This document shows positions 57,938-64,000 of a DNA stretch of 64,000 nt, one piece after another. Position 1 is the first letter of the stretch; each line of letters opens with the position of its first letter. The DNA is from Hydrangea macrophylla. Its lineage: Eukaryota > Streptophyta > Magnoliopsida > Cornales > Hydrangeaceae. Under the pieces are notes generated by a model. The model was not told the origin of the DNA and searched no databases. It worked only from the letters and a program-made list of their open reading frames with translations. Where the stretch lies: the NCBI GenBank assembly GCA_033977485.1, contig CM066988.1, positions 31,988,001 through 32,052,000 of the forward strand. Reading direction: 5' to 3'. The position numbers were made by a program, and so were the translations under genes.

Positions 57938-57945
57938 ATTATTAA
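57880..57945. repeat. ATT microsatellite in D LTR
   Basis: About 20 consecutive att units. Confidence 0.95.
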
Positions 57946-59384
57946 TTAGTATTAATGAGTATTATGGTTTTAATTATGTATATATGGTTTAATTGTATTA
58001 TTAATTACTCTTAAGTTCTAGAATATTATTATATAATATTCTAAATATTCTTTATGCCATTATTATATTATATGCTATATATGCATTATTTATATCGTTA
58101 ATATATATAATAAATACTAGTGTAAATGGTATTTAAATAGTCAATAAATACCTATTTGTGTTTATAAATTCTGGAAAATTAGGGATATACTCCCAAGTCT
58201 ATTTTATACTATGTTATAATTTATTAAATTATAATACTGCATATTTGTAATTTTTGAATAATTAATAAGGAGCTATTTTAAGAGTATGTTAATTATTAAA
58301 AATACCAAACAAGCACCGAAAATTATGAGATAAATACTGGTTGTGTATTTTAATGTCTAGTATTACTAAAAGTACTTCTAAGATCTATTTCTTATGTTTT
58401 TTTTTATACTTATGTATTTAAGAATCAATACGGTTATATTTATGTAATGAATTATCTTTGATAATTCATAATAAATAGTCTATAGCTCTAAAGAATACGC
58501 GGTCAATTCTCAGAGTCTTACAATAATGTCTAAAATATTCTTCTTAAGTTTGGTGACCTTTTGGTAAGATCAAAAAATACAGCTTGTCCTTAGGGCCCAC
58601 AACTCCGATTTGAGTCTAGTCAATGGCGTTGGACTTAAAATGACACGTAGATCATTACCTTGAGGTCTATACCCTCATTTGATAAAATTACTATTATGCC
58701 CTCACTTCAGGAGTTCATTTTTAACCATAAATCCATCATATGCTTTGTAGGGAATCTGGTTCCGGTCATCAATTGAGGATGCGTATGAGTTGGTATATCG
58801 AGGTGAGCATTTATAACCTCACTCCAAATATGCATAGGGGCTGCTAGAGTAATTTCTATATGATGTTTATGTATATAAATATGATAGTCATTGTATTAAT
58901 CCCATACTATACCACTGTGAATGTTTATAAAGCTCTATAGCTATGTATTGCCATGATTAGCTATAATCAATTTGTAACACTATGAATATGAGCATATCAA
59001 GGGTTTTATCTGTATGTTTTGTTGGTAGAAATCCATGCTGAGAGATATATGACTTATGTTAGCACTATTTATGATAAAAAGCTCTTAGATGAACGTAGTA
59101 AGACGAATATGAATAAAGAAGTGATAAAGCATGCCATGTTAATAATGAAATCAATTAAAGAATGTTCAGAACGTTAATACATGCCATGACTGGTAATCTT
59201 AACGAGTAGAGGATTGTGAACGCGAGCATTCACAACATAGTGTCAGCATGCATTGCGTAATCTAGATTCTATGGGAAGAGTTGAATGGTGTAAGACCCAT
59301 TGAGGCAACCGGATTCGTAGTGATTAACGGTTGATGAGCTGGGGTTTTTCTTGTTATTAGGCTTTATTTGTCCCAACGGTGTTG

Positions 59385-59540
59385 AACGTGGATGTCTTCA
59401 GACTTGGCGAGATACGCTGGAAGTCTTCAAACTTGGCTGTTTAAGCTGGAAGTCTTCGAACTTGGCCGTTTACACTGGAAGTCTTCGGACATGGCCGGAT
59501 AAGCTGGAAGTCTTCAGACTTGGCAAGATACAATGGAATA
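59385..59540. repeat. 33-bp tandem repeat in D LTR
   Basis: Five units of the type agcTGGAAGTCTTCAAACTTGGCCGTTTA, period about 33 bp (11 codons), so a frame stays open through it (LEVFKLG, LEVFRLG). No evidence it is translated. Confidence 0.85.
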
Positions 59541-59917
59541 TTTATATGAGTCAGAGATGCCGACGCCGAAGCATTTTATTGCTGCTATGTATATGTATAT
59601 TGAGAAAGGGCATGTTATGCTGGTATTGATCAAAGACGTTGTTAGATATAAGATATTATTTGGATTTTTTATTACATTTCTGAGGAGATGGGATGATCTG
59701 GGAATTCGCAGACTCAGCGTCCCGATGGGAGGTAAAATGCATTGAATACACATTGGCATACATGATCACGATGAAAAGATAAGACGAGTGTTAACCTGAT
59801 AACAAGAACGTTCAGAGATGGTTATGAGTCGTTGATTATGAGTTGTTTCATGAGATCACATTTCATTTTATGTTAAAGATGATATGTGTAAATCATCCAT
59901 TTATTAAGTTGTTATTA

Positions 59918-62898
59918 TGTCACGCCCTGACGTAGCATAAATAAGGAAAGCGTTTAATTTCCTTTATGGATCCATAGGTCGTGACAGTTTGAAGGATCGA
60001 TTCCGTCCCAAACATCAATAACAAAAACATAATAATCAGAGCAGAGCAATCAAGAGTTACAAAATTTTTCTAACTTAATAGTTATTACAGCACGGGGTCT
60101 CTAGAGGCACAAACCGCCTTAAATCAAAATAATAACTTAACATCTACTACAGTCATCCTTATTACAAAACAGTTCACAAACAAAAGTATAGTATATTGAT
60201 AACAGTTTTATCTTCCAAAAGCAGCCGTTTTCAGTTAGCGTAATCATAATGTTCCGCTTGATCAAAACCTGAAAAGCCTGAACACGAATGTCCGGGGCGC
60301 ATCAACGCCGTCAGCTTTAAGAAGCTGGTGAGTATTAAAAACATAACTTTGAATGTAAGACATACTCATTTACCATTTTCAAATTCCCATTTAATTCAAC
60401 AAGTTTACATTAGAGTAAAGAGTTCATTTTAGAAAACAACCATAATATCATTTGAAAGCTATAATTCATATATATGTGACCGCGTATGAAAACAATGCAC
60501 CATCTCATCTTACAGACTCTTTTCTCTCACAAACACAACAACCCAACATCTCTCATCAGTATCTTTGAAATACTCCGATAGCCACACTTTAGCACAGGGG
60601 TGCCAGGGAATGTCCAATGTCTCACACTTTAGTACCTAATCCGCCTCGCAAATACATCACACGGTATCCAGACTCGGGTACCAGGGAGAGTCCGTAGGCA
60701 ACACTTTAGCACTACCATTGGTGCCAGGAAATGTCCAAGTTCGGCGTCACACACTTTGACACTACCATGGTCGTCAGGGAGTGTCCAGTTTTTCCACTGT
60801 CGCATTTCAAAGACACACTAGCCGCAATCTCAACCACAACACACTTTGGTACTCACTTACCAGGGAGTGTCCACAACACAATCTCAACCACACACTCTAT
60901 ACCACATTGACCATTACTCTTTCCCACACTGACAAACATTCACACTCACCATACATGTACAACTGACTTCACATGTATGTCATGAAACTTTAAACATAAA
61001 GTAAATCACTAAAATATAGAAACACCGTCGGTACTGGGATTGATAAGTCGTAGTACATCGTTTTAATAGTCCAAACATAACCAAATAGGATTATATTTTA
61101 GTAAATTTCCCAAATAGAGCTTTAAAAGTTCATAAAACATCACCCAAACAGTTCCTTAACACAAGACAAGCAAAAACTAGAAACTGTCAGAAGTCGCGCG
61201 TGCGGGCCGCTCGCGCGAAGGGTCGCTCGCGTGGGCTGCTCGTGCGATATGCCCACTTTTCATTTTCTTTTAAAATCTTTTCTGTTTGCCTGAAACCAGC
61301 CATCACGCTCGCACGAAGGGTCGCTCGCGCCGGCTGCTCGCACGATATGCCTAATTTTTGTTTTCTTTTAAAAACATTTCTTTCTGCCAGAAAACACACA
61401 GCTCGCGTGCGCGGGCCGCTCACGCAATAGGTCGCTAGCGCGATCGAGCGCGCGAGTTTGTGCAGTAGCTTCGTCTTCTTCGCTGAAACTTCCCCTGTTT
61501 TCAGATTTTAGACCTATTTTGAAAATTGAACGAAATCAATCCTTATTATATATGAATCTCTTCATTTTTCAATGAGGATCAAGAATCTATAATCAATTTT
61601 ACATGAATTGATCCGTAGCTCTTGGATTTTACGAAAAACGAGAGTTGACGGAAACTTCGTTTTAATCATACGTCACCATACGAACAAATTAAAGTCTAAT
61701 TTTACAATCGTATACTCTACATACTATCATCTTTCATATTTCATTCAGAAAACGAACTTTGATTTAGTTTGGAAAATCCATGTTTTTGAGATATGGAGTT
61801 CTTGAAGAAAATAACCATGGTGATCAACATTTACATACATACACACAGTAATTGATCACAACTTACATTTGGAGTGAGTTTAAAATACTCACTGAGATAA
61901 GAGGTTGAAGTGATTGTTGAGAAAGGAATACAAGAACAAGAATTAAGAATCTCCAATTCAAGCTTTGGCTAAATTTGAGAAGCTCTCTCTAAAATGTTTT
62001 TGTAAGTAAGCTCCCAAAATTCTCACTTTCTCTCTGTTTTGTAAAGTGTAGAGTGTGTAATGGAGATAGAGAGGTGTGATTTATAAATAGCAAAACTACA
62101 ACTTGGTGCCCAAGTTGTTTCAAGTTTACTCTACAAATTACTCTTAATTCAATTTAGTTAAATAACTAATATATATGAAATGCACAACCTATACATGAGC
62201 TGATATAACTATATACATACGTATATATACACTCTCACAAATTGAAGGCAAGTTAGACTAGTAGGGGGTAATTTGATGTTGTTTGGCAATTCAAGCTTAT
62301 GGTCACAACATAACACACACAAAATGAGAATTGGCAAACAAAGCATATTACAAGTGTCTAGGAATCACTTTTATAGTTTGGAAAAACAACTTATGGCTCT
62401 CAAAATTCACACACAAATACATTAACCAAACAAGGTATAAGAAAATCATTACTTTCTATAATTGGAAATAAAGTGAACGTCAAATTTAACTTTACATCAC
62501 TTCCAAAATCTGTGCAAGTTCAACACAGCGCGGACAGTTTTGAACATAAACTGATATTTTCGTGGCGCGGTGTTCGCCACAAAAATACAGAAAATTCATT
62601 ATAACGTAAGAATTTATTTTTCGATTTTATAAAAATACTGATTGAGTCAAAAGCAAACATTTCTACCATTTTGAAATACAGTTTTAAAATCCAACACAGG
62701 TATTGTTAAACTTACAAAATTGCAGTTTTGACCCCAAAGAATTCAAATATGAATTAATACAAGTAACAAGGTTCTAAAACATGAGAATTGTAATTTAAAA
62801 ATGAAATCAGCAATACAGATTAAACATAGAAATTCAAATTGAATTTAAATATGTCCAGTGCAAATACAAATAATTAAATGGATATGCAGGTTGTTACA
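59918..62898 (-). mobile_element. 3' LTR of element E
   Basis: 2,981 bp, from TGTCACGCCC at the left to GTTGTTACA at the right. On the minus strand it starts TGTAACAACCTGC after a polypurine tract. TATTTATAAA lies at about 62080-62089. It contains degenerate repeats at 60570-60870 (ccagggagtgtccan, cacactttagyac) and a GC-rich repeat at 61190-61460. Left flank TATTA (59913-59917) is the expected target duplication. Confidence 0.85.
61190..61460. repeat. GC-rich CGCGCGAG repeat in E LTR
   Basis: Three units of about 115 bp, each with a gctcgcgcgaagggtcgctcgcg block and ctgctcgygcgatatgccyaa, followed by ttttyttttaaaa. The CGCG content stands out sharply from the AT-rich surroundings. Confidence 0.85.
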
Positions 62899-62910
62899 TC
62901 CTTCCTCTCT
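62899..62910 (-). other. Polypurine tract of element E
   Basis: The minus strand reads agagaggaagga directly before TGTAACAACC. Confidence 0.85.
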
Positions 62911-62943
62911 TAAACAGGATTTCGTCCCCAAAATCAAGACTAA

Positions 62944-64000
62944 CTAGTCATGAAACAACCCTGGGTACTTCTTCCTCATATCAGCTTTAACTTCCCACGA
63001 GGCTTCATTCTCGTCATGGTGATTCCATTGAACATTCACCAACAGAATGTCCTTGTTCCTCAACTTCTTGATACTCTAATCTAGAATCTTCACAGGTCTC
63101 TCCTTATAGGATGCGTTATGACTCGTCTCAACATCGTCATAACTAACCACGTGCGAGGGGTCTCGTATGTACTTTCTCAGCATACTCACATGAAATACAT
63201 TATAAACCCCCGACATCTTCGGTGGTAGCGCCAGTCGATATGCCACTTTCCCGACACGTTCTCGAACGGTCCGATGAAATGCGGGGCCAATTTCCCTCTC
63301 TTGAGACCGAAGCGTACTACTCCTCGGGTTGGCGAAACCTTAAGAAGTACGTGATCTCTGACGCTAAACTCCAAATCTTTTCGACGTCGATCGGCATAAC
63401 TCTTATACCGGCTTTGAGCGATTCTTATACTTTCCTTGACCAAAGAAATCTTTTCGTTGGTTTCTCTAATGAAATCTGGTCCCAACAATTCGGTATCTCC
63501 CACCTCTTCCCAACACAATGGAGAACGACATGGTTGTCTGTATAATGCTTCGAACGGAACCATCTCGATACTCGTGTGATAACTATTGTTATAGGCAAAT
63601 TCAACCAAAGGCAAGTGTGTCTCCCAAGATTCTTCAAAATCAATAACACAAGCCCTAAGCATATCCTCCATGATCTAATTGACACGCCCAGTCTGCCCAT
63701 CTGTCTGAGGGTGAAAAGCAGTACTCATCCTGAGCGAGGTTCCCATAGATTCTGGCAGATTTTCCCAATATCCAGAAGTAAAACGTGCGTCACGGTCTGA
63801 GACAATCGACACAGGTGCGCCATGAAGTCGCACAACTTGTTGTATGTACATCTGGCTCATCTTTTCTACCGAGTATGTCATACTATAAGAGATGAAATGA
63901 GCCGACTTAGTCAGTTGATCCACGATTACTCAAATGGTGTCATGATTCTGTTGCGATCGAGGCAATCCCACTACAAAATCCATCATGATGTGCTCCCACT
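62944..64000 (-). pseudogene. Integrase with chromodomain-like tail of element E (partial, broken)
   Basis: Minus strand, entering from the right edge: MDFVVGLPRSQQNHD (first aspartate), a TGA near 63930, then QLTKSAHF and VSIVSDRDARFTSGYW (second aspartate, about 63800). HPQTDGQTGRVN follows, where glycine stands at the site that reads glutamate in element A (DGQSER), and then a TAG (63674). Next come MLRACVIDF, LVEFAYNNSYH, FEALYRQPCRSP and KLAPHFIGPFE. After a frame change near 63240 comes VFHVSMLRKYIRDPSHVV and, after a stop near 63078, a chromodomain-like tail with NVQWNHH..EASWE, ending at 62949. The rest of the element is outside the window. Confidence 0.87.

Larger units (their letters stand above)
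56176..59917 (+). mobile_element. 3' LTR of element D (split by E)
   Basis: Starts TGTAATACCTCT. Matches the 5' LTR in 56176-56512 and 59693-59915. The middle 3.18 kb occur only here and include the TATA box, GA and CA microsatellites (56722-56811), GGGTCGGGT-rich text (57440-57850), an ATT microsatellite (57880-57945) and a 33-bp tandem repeat (59385-59540). Element E enters at 59918. About 260 bp of LTR should follow E outside the window. Confidence 0.85.

Overview
The window is nuclear DNA of a flowering plant, most likely a eudicot. It is a deep nest of LTR retrotransposons with a small island of host-like sequence at about 26.2-30.1 kb. The retroelement types (Ty3/gypsy chromoviruses with iMet-type primer sites, Tat-clade elements with a TGGCGCCG primer site and a second RNase H, and a Ty1/copia scrap), the 8-bp-TSD hAT and 9-bp-TSD Mutator-like miniature elements, and the AT-rich intergenic DNA all point that way. 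There is no bacterial gene layout, no CRISPR array and no rRNA or tRNA gene that I could see.

Layout. 1-344: scrap of an LTR/leader family called X here. 345-10949: chromovirus A on the minus strand, with its 3' LTR cut short and split by a 3.25-kb solo LTR (N1, 678-3929, TSD ACATG). 10950-13042: AT-rich DNA with possible relic exons and a 15-bp duplication around a T-rich tract. 13052-26225: a Mutator-like MITE (TSD AAGATTTTA) holding an almost complete 12.7-kb Tat element B (13494-26186). 26235-30106: one likely host gene for a small membrane protein (26683-27096), a tandem array split by a 139-bp solo LTR (N2), and a hAT element (29238-29642). 30107-32945: truncated Tat element B' on the minus strand. 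32946-35200: minus-strand gag-protease remnant F. 35234-39425: copies of family X in both orientations plus a copia RNase H scrap. 39543 to the end: a multi-level nest. An N-family LTR (39543) is entered by an A-like LTR (39920), which is entered by chromovirus D (40343). D contains Tat/Ogre-like element C in its gag (43436-55594) and chromovirus E in its 3' LTR (59918-64000+).

All the retroelement polyproteins look dead: stops, frameshifts, and altered catalytic residues (reverse transcriptase of A, integrases of A, C and E, protease of A). B keeps its key catalytic residues but has stops.

The most interesting thread is the accessory antisense gene of the Tat elements. B carries two divergent antisense units in tandem, B' carries one, and C carries one encoding a plant-mobile-domain-like protein. 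The three B/B' units share the same promoter layout: a TATATAAG-type box with an identical GACACGTGGC G-box 200-209 bp upstream. In B the first unit ends in a polypurine tract followed by a scrap of LTR start, as if the 3' end of the element had been duplicated together with its antisense gene. A second thread is that unrelated LTR families (A, X, E) carry clusters of short palindromes with a CG core. A third is that several LTRs have lost their promoter through deletions bounded by short microhomology.
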